A stretch of DNA of 64,000 bases, taken from the NCBI GenBank assembly GCA_014595895.1, contig JABUKB010000001.1, forward strand, positions 558,001 to 622,000, read 5' to 3'. The notes below the pieces were generated by a model. That model did no database searches. It had not been told where the DNA came from and saw only the letters and a program-made list of their open reading frames with translations. Position 1 is the first letter of the stretch, and each line of letters opens with the position of its first letter. Origin of the DNA: Lysinibacillus odysseyi (GTDB lineage Bacteria > Bacillota > Bacilli > Bacillales_A > Planococcaceae). The position numbers and the translations under genes were made by a program. Shown here in pieces: positions 9,002-16,856 of this stretch.

Positions 9002-9406
9002 ATGAAAATTGCATTGATTGCGCATGACCGTAAAAAAGATAATTTAGTCCAGATTGCGATTGCTTATCAGCATATTTTTGCTGAGCATGATTTATTTGCA
9101 ACGGGGACGACAGGTCTTCGTATTAGCGAGGCAACTGGTTTACCGGTAACACGCTTCCGCTCGGGTCCGCTCGGAGGCGACCAGCAAATTGGCGCAATGA
9201 TTGCGAATAACGAAATGGATATGGTATTTTTCTTCCGTGATCCATTGACTGCTCAGCCGCATGAGCCTGATGTTACGGCACTCGTCCGCTTATGTGATTT
9301 ATACAGTGTCCCATTAGCTACCAATATGGGGACGGCTGAAATTTTATTAAAAGGGTTAGAAGAGGGATTAGTCGACTGGCGTTTGATTCAAGAAAGAAGA
9401 GAGTGA
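9002..9406 (+). CDS. mgsA: methylglyoxal synthase
   Basis: Converts dihydroxyacetone phosphate to methylglyoxal and phosphate, a bypass that relieves sugar-phosphate stress. The 134 residues show the family motifs [10 protein letters not shown] at the start, [18 protein letters not shown], and FFFRDPL with the catalytic Asp, followed by NMGTAE. An AGGTGAAGCT ribosome site precedes the ATG. The gap to bshA is only 23 bases; in B. subtilis bshB1 lies in this gap. Confidence 0.95.
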   Translation: MKIALIAHDRKKDNLVQIAIAYQHIFAEHDLFATGTTGLRISEATGLPVTRFRSGPLGGDQQIGAMIANNEMDMVFFFRDPLTAQPHEPDVTALVRLCDLYSVPLATNMGTAEILLKGLEEGLVDWRLIQERRE

Positions 9407-9429
9407 TAAATAAAAGGAGGGTGTAACAG

Positions 9430-10566
9430 ATGCGCAAATTAAAAATTGGTATTACATGTTATCCGACAGTAGGGGGTTCTGGCGTAATCGCGACAGAGCT
9501 GGGCAAGATGTTAGCAGAACGAGGCCATGAAATTCATTTTATTACATCAAGTGTTCCTTTTCGATTAGATAAAATTTATCCTACTGTGTTTTTCCATGAA
9601 GTAGAGGTAAACAATTATTCAGTTTTTCAATATCCGCCGTATGATATAGCTTTAGCGAGCAAAATGGCAGACGTGATCAAGGAAGAAAAGCTCGATATTT
9701 TACATGTACATTATGCCATTCCACATGCCGTCTGTGCCGTGTTAGCGCGGGATATGTGCAAAGAGGATATCGGGATTGTCACAACACTGCATGGGACCGA
9801 TATTTCGGTATTAGCCCAGGATTCTACAATGTCCCAAGCGATTAAGTATGGTATTGATCATTCTGATGTAGTGACAACGGTATCTAACTCACTCAAAGCG
9901 GAAACATACCAGCGCATCGACACGATAAGCCCAATTGAGACTATCTATAACTTTGTCGATGAAAAAGTGTTCTATCCAATGGATGGCAGTAAATTAAAGG
10001 CGCAGTTTGGCATCCGCGAAGACGAGCGCGTACTCATTCATGTGTCTAATTTCCGGAAGATCAAAAATATTCCGGATGTTGTGAATGCCTTCTTTAAAAT
10101 CCGGGAACATATGCCTGCTAAATTATTATTGGTAGGGGACGGACCGGAAAAACATCGGGTAATGGATGAAATAAGAGACCGTCCATTTAAGGAAGATATT
10201 TTGTTTTTAGGAAAACAGGAAAATATCGCGGAACTATTCTCTATTAGCGATTTGAAGCTATTGCTTTCTGAAAAGGAATCTTTCGGACTGGTATTGCTAG
10301 AGGCGATGGCTTGTGGTGTTCCGGGTATTGGGACAAACATTGGCGGGATTCCAGAAGTCATTGAGCATGGCAAGGATGGCTATATCGTAGAGCTAGGGGA
10401 TGTTGATGCAGTAGCACATTACGCGATTGAATTATTAACAGATGAACATAAATTAGCTGAATTCCGATTAGCTGCCATTCAAGCTGTCGAAACGAAATTT
10501 AAATCTGAAAAAATTATTGCACAGTATGAAGCAATTTATGAAAAGCTGGTGGCGATTAAATTATGA
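9430..10566 (+). CDS. bshA: N-acetyl-alpha-D-glucosaminyl L-malate synthase
   Basis: A family 4 glycosyltransferase that joins GlcNAc to malate, the first step of bacillithiol synthesis. The 378 residues show the N-terminal KIGITCYPTVGGSGVIATELG, the middle HVHYAIPHA, and the C-terminal donor-binding EKESFGLVLLEAMACGVP followed by GGIPEVI. AAGGAGGG precedes the ATG. Its TGA overlaps the ATG of cca (ATGA), indicating translational coupling. The deacetylase gene bshB1 is not adjacent. Confidence 0.94.
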   Translation: MRKLKIGITCYPTVGGSGVIATELGKMLAERGHEIHFITSSVPFRLDKIYPTVFFHEVEVNNYSVFQYPPYDIALASKMADVIKEEKLDILHVHYAIPHAVCAVLARDMCKEDIGIVTTLHGTDISVLAQDSTMSQAIKYGIDHSDVVTTVSNSLKAETYQRIDTISPIETIYNFVDEKVFYPMDGSKLKAQFGIREDERVLIHVSNFRKIKNIPDVVNAFFKIREHMPAKLLLVGDGPEKHRVMDEIRDRPFKEDILFLGKQENIAELFSISDLKLLLSEKESFGLVLLEAMACGVPGIGTNIGGIPEVIEHGKDGYIVELGDVDAVAHYAIELLTDEHKLAEFRLAAIQAVETKFKSEKIIAQYEAIYEKLVAIKL

Positions 10567-11732
10567 AGAAACAATGGCAAGCGGCAACAGCCGTAATTGA
10601 AACATTGGAACAGGCGGGCTATGAGGCTGTTTTTGTTGGGGGAGCCGTTCGCGATTTATTGTTAAATCGACCTTTCCATGATATTGATATTGCGACGAGT
10701 GCCGAGCCTTTGGAAATGAAGCAGGTATTTGAAAAAACAGTAGATGTGGGCATTGCACACGGGACACTGCTCATTTTAGATGCAGGTGAACCGATCGAAG
10801 TGACCACATTCAGAACAGATGGTGAATATACCGATCATCGTAGACCAGACTCCGTTCAATTTGTGAGATCACTTGAAGAAGATTTACAGCGCCGTGATTT
10901 TACAGTCAATGCGATGGCCTTGCGGAAAGATCATAGCTTAGTTGACTTTTTTGAAGGACAGAAAGACTTAGCAAATAAAGTGATACGCGCTGTAGGAGAG
11001 CCTGCAGCTCGCTTTGAAGAAGATGCGTTGCGCATGCTAAGAGCCGTGCGTTTCGCTGCGCAGCTAGGCTTTACAATCGAGGAACAGACATTGGAGGCAA
11101 TCCGGCAGCTAGCGGCTCAAATCCAATATGTTGCTCAAGAGCGCGTTACGATGGAATTAGATAAATTATGGACGAGTCCTTATGTGTATAAAGGGCTGAA
11201 AATGCTGAAAGAGTCAGGATTGTCCGCTTATTTACCAGGCCAAGGGAATATAGAGACAGAGAAATTTAAAGTTTTCCAGACAAGCGATCCAAACGTAGGT
11301 TGGGCTTATTTTATATATCTTCAGCAAGAACCTGCACTCATTGCCCAGTACCGTCTATCCAATAAGTCCAAGCGTTTTATCAACGAGGCAATGACAGCAG
11401 CGGATCGACTGCAACACGGCTGGCAAGCAAGCGATTATTTCCGCTTTTCATTAGAAGCGTTACAGACAGCATACGATTTTGAAATGTGGCAAGGACACAG
11501 CCTGCCCTTTAGCCGCGAGACAATTGCACAACAGAAAGCTCAGTTGCCATTACAAACAAAGCAAGATTTGTCGGTGACAGGACATGATTTTATCGAGTGG
11601 CATGGGGGGAAAAAAGGACCTTGGTTAAGCGTGGCTATCGAGTCTGCGATTCAAGCTATTTTAGAAGGCTCGCTACGCAATGAACGAGATGAGATAAAGG
11701 AATGGTTTTTACATGACTTCAATCAAACATGA
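10563..11732 (+). CDS. cca: CCA tRNA nucleotidyltransferase
   Basis: Adds or repairs the CCA end of tRNAs. The 389 residues start with the class II nucleotidyltransferase head: FVGGAVRDLLL near residue 24 and the metal-binding DIDIATSA near 40. The template motif EEDLQRRDFTVNAMA follows near 105, then RFEEDALRMLRAVRFAAQLGF near 155. It overlaps bshA by 4 bases and birA by 20 bases, so the genes are coupled. Confidence 0.95.
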   Translation: MKKQWQAATAVIETLEQAGYEAVFVGGAVRDLLLNRPFHDIDIATSAEPLEMKQVFEKTVDVGIAHGTLLILDAGEPIEVTTFRTDGEYTDHRRPDSVQFVRSLEEDLQRRDFTVNAMALRKDHSLVDFFEGQKDLANKVIRAVGEPAARFEEDALRMLRAVRFAAQLGFTIEEQTLEAIRQLAAQIQYVAQERVTMELDKLWTSPYVYKGLKMLKESGLSAYLPGQGNIETEKFKVFQTSDPNVGWAYFIYLQQEPALIAQYRLSNKSKRFINEAMTAADRLQHGWQASDYFRFSLEALQTAYDFEMWQGHSLPFSRETIAQQKAQLPLQTKQDLSVTGHDFIEWHGGKKGPWLSVAIESAIQAILEGSLRNERDEIKEWFLHDFNQT

Positions 11733-12690
11733 TATTTTGACCTATTTAATACAAGCAGAGGGACAGCCGGTTTCAGGGCAGTGGTTAGCGGATACATTAG
11801 GTGTTTCAAGAACAGCCATTTGGAAGCAGCTCCAAATATTGCAGCAAGAGGGCTATGAAATGGAGTCGACAAGAAAAGGCTACTTACTCGTGAAAACACC
11901 TGGCAAACTGCATGAATCAGCTGTAGCGCCATTGTTAGAGACAAAACGGTTAGGGCGGACGTGGCATCATTTTGATGAGGTAGAATCCACGCAGCTCATC
12001 GCACATGATTTAGTGCGGAAGGGAACGGCTGATGGCACTGTTGTCATCGCGGAATTGCAGACAGCTGGACGCGGTCGTATGCTACGTCCGTGGGATTCTG
12101 CTGAAGGTAAAGGGATTTGGATGACAGTGATTTTACGTCCGGATGTACTTCCTTACCAGGCTCCGCAGTTTACATTAGTAGCCGCGGTTGCGGTTGTTCA
12201 AGCGATAAAGGCTCTTTACCCTGCACTGGAAACCAATATTAAATGGCCGAATGATTTATTGATAAATGGTAAAAAATGTACGGGTATTTTAACGGAGATG
12301 ATAGCAGATCCGGACCGGATACAGGCGTTATTAATTGGTATTGGGATAAATGTGAATCAACAGTTACACGAGTTTCCAGAAGAGTTGCAATCGATTGCAA
12401 CATCTTTAGCAATCGAATTAAAGGAAAAAGTAGACCGGGCAGCGTTGTTAGCTAAAATACTTGGCTATTTAGAGCACTACGGGGACTATTATGTAAAATA
12501 TGGATTTGCGCCTATTAAAACATTGTGGGAGCAATCTTCTACAACGATTGGCCAACAAGTTCGAGCGACTACTGTGCGAGAGGTCATCGAAGGAAAAGCA
12601 ATTGCCATTACAGAATCCGGTGTTCTTGAAATTCAAACAGCAACAGGGGAAATAAAAAGCGTCTACTCAGCAGATGTTGAAATAATATAA
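11713..12690 (+). CDS. birA: bifunctional biotin ligase / biotin operon repressor BirA
   Basis: Attaches biotin to carboxylases and, as the biotinyl-AMP form, represses biotin genes. The 325 residues have an N-terminal winged helix-turn-helix (about 5-60, GVSRTAIWKQLQILQQEGY), so it is the DNA-binding group II type. The ligase core has GRGRMLRPW near 118 and KWPNDLLINGKKCTGILTEM near 177. It starts inside the end of cca. A likely target in this window is bioY, whose promoter carries a BirA-like dyad. Confidence 0.94.
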   Translation: MTSIKHDILTYLIQAEGQPVSGQWLADTLGVSRTAIWKQLQILQQEGYEMESTRKGYLLVKTPGKLHESAVAPLLETKRLGRTWHHFDEVESTQLIAHDLVRKGTADGTVVIAELQTAGRGRMLRPWDSAEGKGIWMTVILRPDVLPYQAPQFTLVAAVAVVQAIKALYPALETNIKWPNDLLINGKKCTGILTEMIADPDRIQALLIGIGINVNQQLHEFPEELQSIATSLAIELKEKVDRAALLAKILGYLEHYGDYYVKYGFAPIKTLWEQSSTTIGQQVRATTVREVIEGKAIAITESGVLEIQTATGEIKSVYSADVEII

Positions 12691-12879
12691 CTTCTTTCAA
12701 TAGATGCCCTCCAGCTTTATAGATAGCGAAATGAATGCGAATAATTTTCCTTTCATAGGATGTATCAACACTGGCTGGAGGAAGTGAAATCTTCAGCGAA
12801 TCCAGAATTTGGTTTCGCGGAGGCAAAATGAAAAACTTAAAAACTGTACGTAAGCGTGGAAAATTGTTATATTAGTAGC

Positions 12880-12957
12880 GGACAGTATCCTTTTAGGAAC
12901 TGTACCTTGCTAGGTCAACAATAAAAAATCTGCCTTGATCTATTAGACAGGGACGGA
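12880..12957 (+). ncRNA. tandem pan RNA motif (orphan riboswitch candidate) before panB
   Basis: Two adjacent hairpins share one unusual plan: an outer stem, a single bulged A on the 3' side, exactly 5 bp, a single bulged A on the 5' side, then an inner stem and a 3-base loop. Hairpin 1 spans 12880-12906 with bulged A at 12887 and 12904. Hairpin 2 spans 12929-12957 with bulged A at 12938 and 12953. Their primary sequences differ, so the shape is what is conserved. The published pan motif is a stem-loop with two conserved bulged A residues, often in tandem, upstream of panB. A terminator follows 25 bases later. The assignment comes from folding by eye. Confidence 0.82.
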
Positions 12958-12982
12958 AGAAAACGATGCGCTTACAACGCCA

Positions 12983-13013
12983 CCCTTCTGTCTGCTTACA
13001 GAAGGGTTTTTTA
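12983..13013 (+). terminator. intrinsic terminator (attenuator) in the panBCD leader
   Basis: A 9-bp perfect stem (12983-12991 with 12998-13006) is followed by six T. It lies between the tandem pan hairpins and the panB ribosome site, which suggests premature termination as the control step. Confidence 0.88.
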
Positions 13014-13043
13014 TTTGTTTTCTTCAGATTGAAGGAGGAACAT

Positions 13044-13883
13044 ATGAAAACAACGAGTGATTTTATGAAAATGAAGCAACAAGGTGAAAAAATCGTGATG
13101 ATTACTGCTTATGATTATCCGGGCGCTAAATTTTCAGAACAAGCAGAGGTAGATATGATTTTAGTCGGCGATTCGTTAGGTATGGTTGTGCTTGGCTATG
13201 ATTCTACTATGCCAGTCACAGTGGCTGATATGATTCACCATGCAAAGGCGGTACGTCGCGGGGCAAAGGATACGTTTATCGTGGTAGATATGCCTTTTGG
13301 TTCTTATCATGGCGATCTGCATGACACATTAAAAACTGCGGTTCGCATGATGCAGGAGACAGGTGCAGATGCATTAAAGGTAGAAGGCGGCGATGAGGTT
13401 ATCGATGTCATTAAGAAATTAACGACTGCTGGTATTCCGGTAGTAGCGCATTTAGGATTGCAGCCTCAATTAGCAGGCGTATTAGGCGGTTATAAAGTGC
13501 AAGGACGCACAAAAGAGCAGGCAGAAAAATTAATCAGCGATGCCCTGCTGGTACAACAGGCTGGTGCTTGCGCGATTGTTTTAGAGTGCATTCCGCATCA
13601 ATTAACAAAAATAGTGACAGACAAATTAGTCATTCCTACGATTGGTATCGGAGCAGGAGCGGAAGCAGACGGTCAAGTGTTAGTATTCCACGATTTATTA
13701 TTATACGGGAATCATCATATTCCAAAATTTGTGCAAGGTTTTGCCCATGTTGGTGATGAGGTATCACACGGCATCGAAGGGTATAAACGCGCAGTGAAAA
13801 ACGGTTCATTCCCAAATTTGCAGCAGAGCTTTACGATGAAGGAAGAAGAATTAGATGCATTGTACGGAGGCGTAACAAAATGA
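13044..13883 (+). CDS. panB: 3-methyl-2-oxobutanoate hydroxymethyltransferase
   Basis: Transfers a hydroxymethyl group from methylene-tetrahydrofolate to ketoisovalerate, giving ketopantoate, the first step of pantothenate synthesis. The 279 residues carry [12 protein letters not shown] near 18, the metal-binding [19 protein letters not shown] near 43-60, DMPFGSY and VEGG. The ATG at 13044 has AAGGAGG five bases upstream. Earlier in-frame ATG codons (such as 12966) would run through the leader terminator and are not credible. It overlaps panC by 4 bases. Confidence 0.96.
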   Translation: MKTTSDFMKMKQQGEKIVMITAYDYPGAKFSEQAEVDMILVGDSLGMVVLGYDSTMPVTVADMIHHAKAVRRGAKDTFIVVDMPFGSYHGDLHDTLKTAVRMMQETGADALKVEGGDEVIDVIKKLTTAGIPVVAHLGLQPQLAGVLGGYKVQGRTKEQAEKLISDALLVQQAGACAIVLECIPHQLTKIVTDKLVIPTIGIGAGAEADGQVLVFHDLLLYGNHHIPKFVQGFAHVGDEVSHGIEGYKRAVKNGSFPNLQQSFTMKEEELDALYGGVTK

Positions 13884-14737
13884 CGAAGGTAGTCCAAACA
13901 ATCGCGGAACTAAAAGCGTTTGTTCGCGATACGAAACAAGCAGGTAATACAATCGGTTTAGTCCCTACGATGGGGGCGTTACACGAGGGGCATTTAACAT
14001 TAGCTGCACAAGCGCGTAATGAAAATGATGTTGTGGTCATGAGTGTGTTTGTGAATCCAAAACAATTTGGTCCAAATGAAGATTTCGACACGTACCCACG
14101 TGATTTAGAAGGGGATACAAAGCTGGCTGCGTCTGTAGGCGTAGATGTAGTGTTTGCTCCTTCAACAGAGGAAATGTATCCGACAGATGGCGGTATTACA
14201 ATCCGTGCTGGACGTGCGGCAGAGATTTTATGCGGAGCAAGCCGTCCAGGACATTTTGATGGTGTACTGCAAGTGGTAGCAAAGTTATTCCATTTAGTCG
14301 AGCCGACACGTGCTTACTTTGGTCAAAAAGATGCGCAACAAGTGGCTCTAATTGAAACGATGGTGCGTGATTATAACTTCCCATTAGAAATTTGCACTGT
14401 GCCGATTGTTCGTGAAGCAGATGGCCTTGCAAAATCCAGTCGCAATGTGTATTTAACAGCGGAAGAACGACAGCAGGCAGTTGGACTATATAACGGATTA
14501 AAATTTGCAAAAGAGGCAATTTTATCTGGAAAGCCAATGGGGATTGCGATGATGGCGGCACGTGACCAAATTGCCCGTGAAACAGGTGGGGAAATCGATT
14601 ATTTCGAGTGCTTATCTTACCCAGATTTAAAATCCATTGACGGTCAAACGACAGATGTTTTATTAGCAGGGGCTGTTTATATCGGCAAAACACGTTTAAT
14701 TGATAATATGATTTTCAACTTAAAGGAGAATAACTAA
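13880..14737 (+). CDS. panC: pantothenate synthetase (pantoate-beta-alanine ligase)
   Basis: Joins pantoate to beta-alanine with ATP. The 285 residues show [12 protein letters not shown] with the HxGH nucleotidyl-transfer motif near 34-37, [34 protein letters not shown] and the KSSRN (KMSKS-like) loop near 185. It starts in an ATGA overlap with the panB stop and ends one base into the panD start, a tightly coupled operon. Confidence 0.96.
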   Translation: MTKVVQTIAELKAFVRDTKQAGNTIGLVPTMGALHEGHLTLAAQARNENDVVVMSVFVNPKQFGPNEDFDTYPRDLEGDTKLAASVGVDVVFAPSTEEMYPTDGGITIRAGRAAEILCGASRPGHFDGVLQVVAKLFHLVEPTRAYFGQKDAQQVALIETMVRDYNFPLEICTVPIVREADGLAKSSRNVYLTAEERQQAVGLYNGLKFAKEAILSGKPMGIAMMAARDQIARETGGEIDYFECLSYPDLKSIDGQTTDVLLAGAVYIGKTRLIDNMIFNLKENN

Positions 14738-15120
14738 TGTTTAAAACAATGATGAATGCTAAAATTCACCGTGCCACTGTCACACAAGCGGATTTAAATT
14801 ATGTAGGGTCTATTACGATTGATGAAGATATCATGGATGCTGTTGGAATTGAAGCCAATGAAAAAGTAGCCATTGTGAATAATAATAACGGAGCTCGCTT
14901 TGAAACGTATGTCATTAAAGGGGAGCGCGGTTCAGGGGTTATTTGCGTAAACGGTGCAGCAGCTCGCTTAGTGCATACAGGAGATATTGTCATTATTATG
15001 AGCTATGTGTTAGTGGATGCGGAGGAAGCCAAGCACCACGTGCCACAAGTAGCCATTATGAATGAACACAATCAAATTAAAGAAATGATTAACTACGAAC
15101 CAGAAGCAACGGTAATGTAG
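14737..15120 (+). CDS. panD: aspartate 1-decarboxylase (precursor)
   Basis: Makes beta-alanine from aspartate for pantothenate. The 127-residue precursor has the self-cleavage site Gly-Ser in YVGSITID at residues 24-25, which would generate the pyruvoyl group from Ser25. Other family features are the catalytic Tyr in FETYVIKG and the NGAAARLV segment. Its ATG overlaps the panC TAA by one base. A terminator follows. Confidence 0.96.
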   Translation: MFKTMMNAKIHRATVTQADLNYVGSITIDEDIMDAVGIEANEKVAIVNNNNGARFETYVIKGERGSGVICVNGAAARLVHTGDIVIIMSYVLVDAEEAKHHVPQVAIMNEHNQIKEMINYEPEATVM

Positions 15121-15126
15121 TAGGGG

Positions 15127-15161
15127 GCAGATGAAATCACAAGGTTTCATCTGCTTTTTTT
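15127..15161 (+). terminator. intrinsic terminator after panBCD
   Basis: A 10-bp perfect stem (15127-15136 with 15145-15154) followed by six T. Confidence 0.9.
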
Positions 15162-15347
15162 ATACCAGATTTTCTTTCATGTTTTTGGTGTTCAAGCTCT
15201 GTACGAATATTCAATTGAATTGGATATTTGTGTTAAAATCAATAGAGATGATGAAGAAGTTTGCTTGAAATACTGTAATACTCTAGTTTAGGGAAACTGT
15301 TTTACCTATATTTAAAAATAACTACTAATCTATGGAGGAGGGATACT

Positions 15348-15818
15348 ATTCATATTGTAATTCGACTGGGCTTGTCTTTGATGATAGTATTCTCATTAAT
15401 AGGATGTAATACTTTGGAAGAAAAAGATGTATCTATAAGTACGAATGAAGAAGAAAAGCCACCCAATTTACAATTAACGATTGGTGAAGAGGAGATTATG
15501 ATTCACCGGGGAGCTTATGAATGGAGATATCTTGATAAAAGTACAGGACAAGAAACACTTGTGCAGACAGATCACGCTCCTCCTAATGAGATGGTAAATA
15601 TTGAACAAGGTATTAGAGTGAACCTAAATGAACCAATAAAGTTAAATTTTCAAAAGAAACCAACACAATATGAAATAAGAGTGTGGGACAAGGATAATGT
15701 GGTTGCAACGTATAATACATTTGAAGAAATAAAGGAAAAAGGGCAACATATATTCGAAATAATAGGCATTTGGGGAGAAAGCACTGCTACTTATGTAGTG
15801 GCATTAGACCTTCAATAA
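15348..15818 (+). CDS. putative lipoprotein, unknown function, possible ATT start
   Basis: A small secreted lipoprotein candidate of about 156 residues. The lipobox SLIGC lies just after a hydrophobic stretch. If translation began at the TTG at 15372 the signal would have no positive charge. Starting at ATT 15348, five bases after a very strong GGAGGAGGG site (15334-15342), gives a normal n-region containing Arg (HIVIRLG). An ATT start is rare, so a sequencing error or the TTG start remain possible. The mature part has a beta-rich composition with no family recognised. It stands alone after the panD terminator. Confidence 0.6.
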   Translation: MHIVIRLGLSLMIVFSLIGCNTLEEKDVSISTNEEEKPPNLQLTIGEEEIMIHRGAYEWRYLDKSTGQETLVQTDHAPPNEMVNIEQGIRVNLNEPIKLNFQKKPTQYEIRVWDKDNVVATYNTFEEIKEKGQHIFEIIGIWGESTATYVVALDLQ

Positions 15819-15973
15819 GTTCTCTATAGGAATAATTAACATTCGATATTAGGAAAAGGTATACTGAAAGAACAGGAGTATTGCTACAAAAAGAATTCAT
15901 CGATTCTTAAAATGAGTGAATGTTTTAATTACCCAATTAAGAGAGCATGAAACGAATAAAAGGAGGCTCGTTC

Positions 15974-16594
15974 TTGAATATTTTAATTTTAGGTGGAACT
16001 GGTCGAGTGGGAAGTCAAATCGCGACGTATGCCCTTCATGATAGACATCATGTTACTTTACTAGTTCGCACTCCAGAAAAGGTTCAAATACATCATGAAA
16101 ATTTAACTATCATTCAAGGAAATGTGTTACATAAAGAGGATATCATACGTGCCATGCATGGAATGGATATCGTTATTAGCGCACTCAATACAGATGGGAC
16201 AACCACTCTCTCAGAAAGTATGCCGTTTATTATTGAAGCAATGGAACAAGAAGGTATCCAACGAATTATTACGATAGGAACTGCTGGAATCCTGCAAAGT
16301 AGAGTTAACCCACAGTTATTACGTTATCAGTCAAGTGAATCGAAACGCAAGTCAACCCGCGCAGCGGAAGAGCATCATCGAGTTTACGATATGCTTGCAA
16401 AATCAAAACTCGACTGGACGATTGTCTGTCCTACATATTTACCTGATGGGGAAAGGGCAGGGAACTATCGAACAGAGCGTGATTTTTTGCCAGAGGATGG
16501 CAGTAAAATTTCAGTATCGGATACGGCAGAATTTGCATTTAGCCTGATAAAAAGTAGCGATTACAAAAAAACACGTATAGGCATTGCTTATTAA
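15974..16594 (+). CDS. NmrA/NAD(P)-binding SDR-like oxidoreductase
   Basis: A 206-residue atypical short-chain dehydrogenase of the NAD(P)H-binding (NmrA/YwnB-like) type. The N-terminal Rossmann motif is ILILGGTGRVGSQIA, followed by ILVR-like TLLVRTPEKV, ALNTDGTT and a C-terminal PTYLPDGERAGNYR. The start is TTG 15974, seven bases after AAAGGAGG; the upstream ATG at 15947 lacks a ribosome site. It is monocistronic. The substrate is unknown; relatives act as nucleotide sensors or flavin/quinone-linked reductases. Confidence 0.78.
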   Translation: MNILILGGTGRVGSQIATYALHDRHHVTLLVRTPEKVQIHHENLTIIQGNVLHKEDIIRAMHGMDIVISALNTDGTTTLSESMPFIIEAMEQEGIQRIITIGTAGILQSRVNPQLLRYQSSESKRKSTRAAEEHHRVYDMLAKSKLDWTIVCPTYLPDGERAGNYRTERDFLPEDGSKISVSDTAEFAFSLIKSSDYKKTRIGIAY

Positions 16595-16665
16595 TGATAT
16601 TCTCTTATGCTACTTGTTTATCGGGCTAACTAATGTTTTAGAAGTTAAATAATGCTTATTCTGTC

Positions 16666-16703
16666 AGAAGGCACAATTCTTGAAAAGGAATTGTGCCTTC
16701 TTT
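16666..16703 (+). terminator. intrinsic terminator
   Basis: A 13-14-bp perfect stem around AGAAGGCACAATTC, then TTT. It would end transcripts from the NmrA-like gene. Confidence 0.75.
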
Positions 16704-16856
16704 AGATAAAGGCCCATATTGTTGGACAACACCTTAGAGGGGGCACAAAGTAGCGGATTACAAAATCCCTATTGACTATATATGTTCCATATCTAACAAT
16801 AACCCTTATACAACGGCAAATGTTAGACATCGTCAGACTATAAGGTGGAATAAAGC

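Noticed and set aside
12708-12781. 8-bp inverted repeat CCTCCAGC/GCTGGAGG between birA and the pan motifs
   Set aside because: The arms are 58 bases apart with no T-run; it may be chance or part of a larger leader fold, not enough for a feature.
12966-13043. N-terminal extension of PanB
   Set aside because: It covers the leader terminator; AAGGAGG directly precedes ATG 13044.
14196-14693. 165-codon minus-strand frame opposite panC
   Set aside because: panC is a well-supported conserved gene; the opposite frame has no ribosome site or recognisable product.
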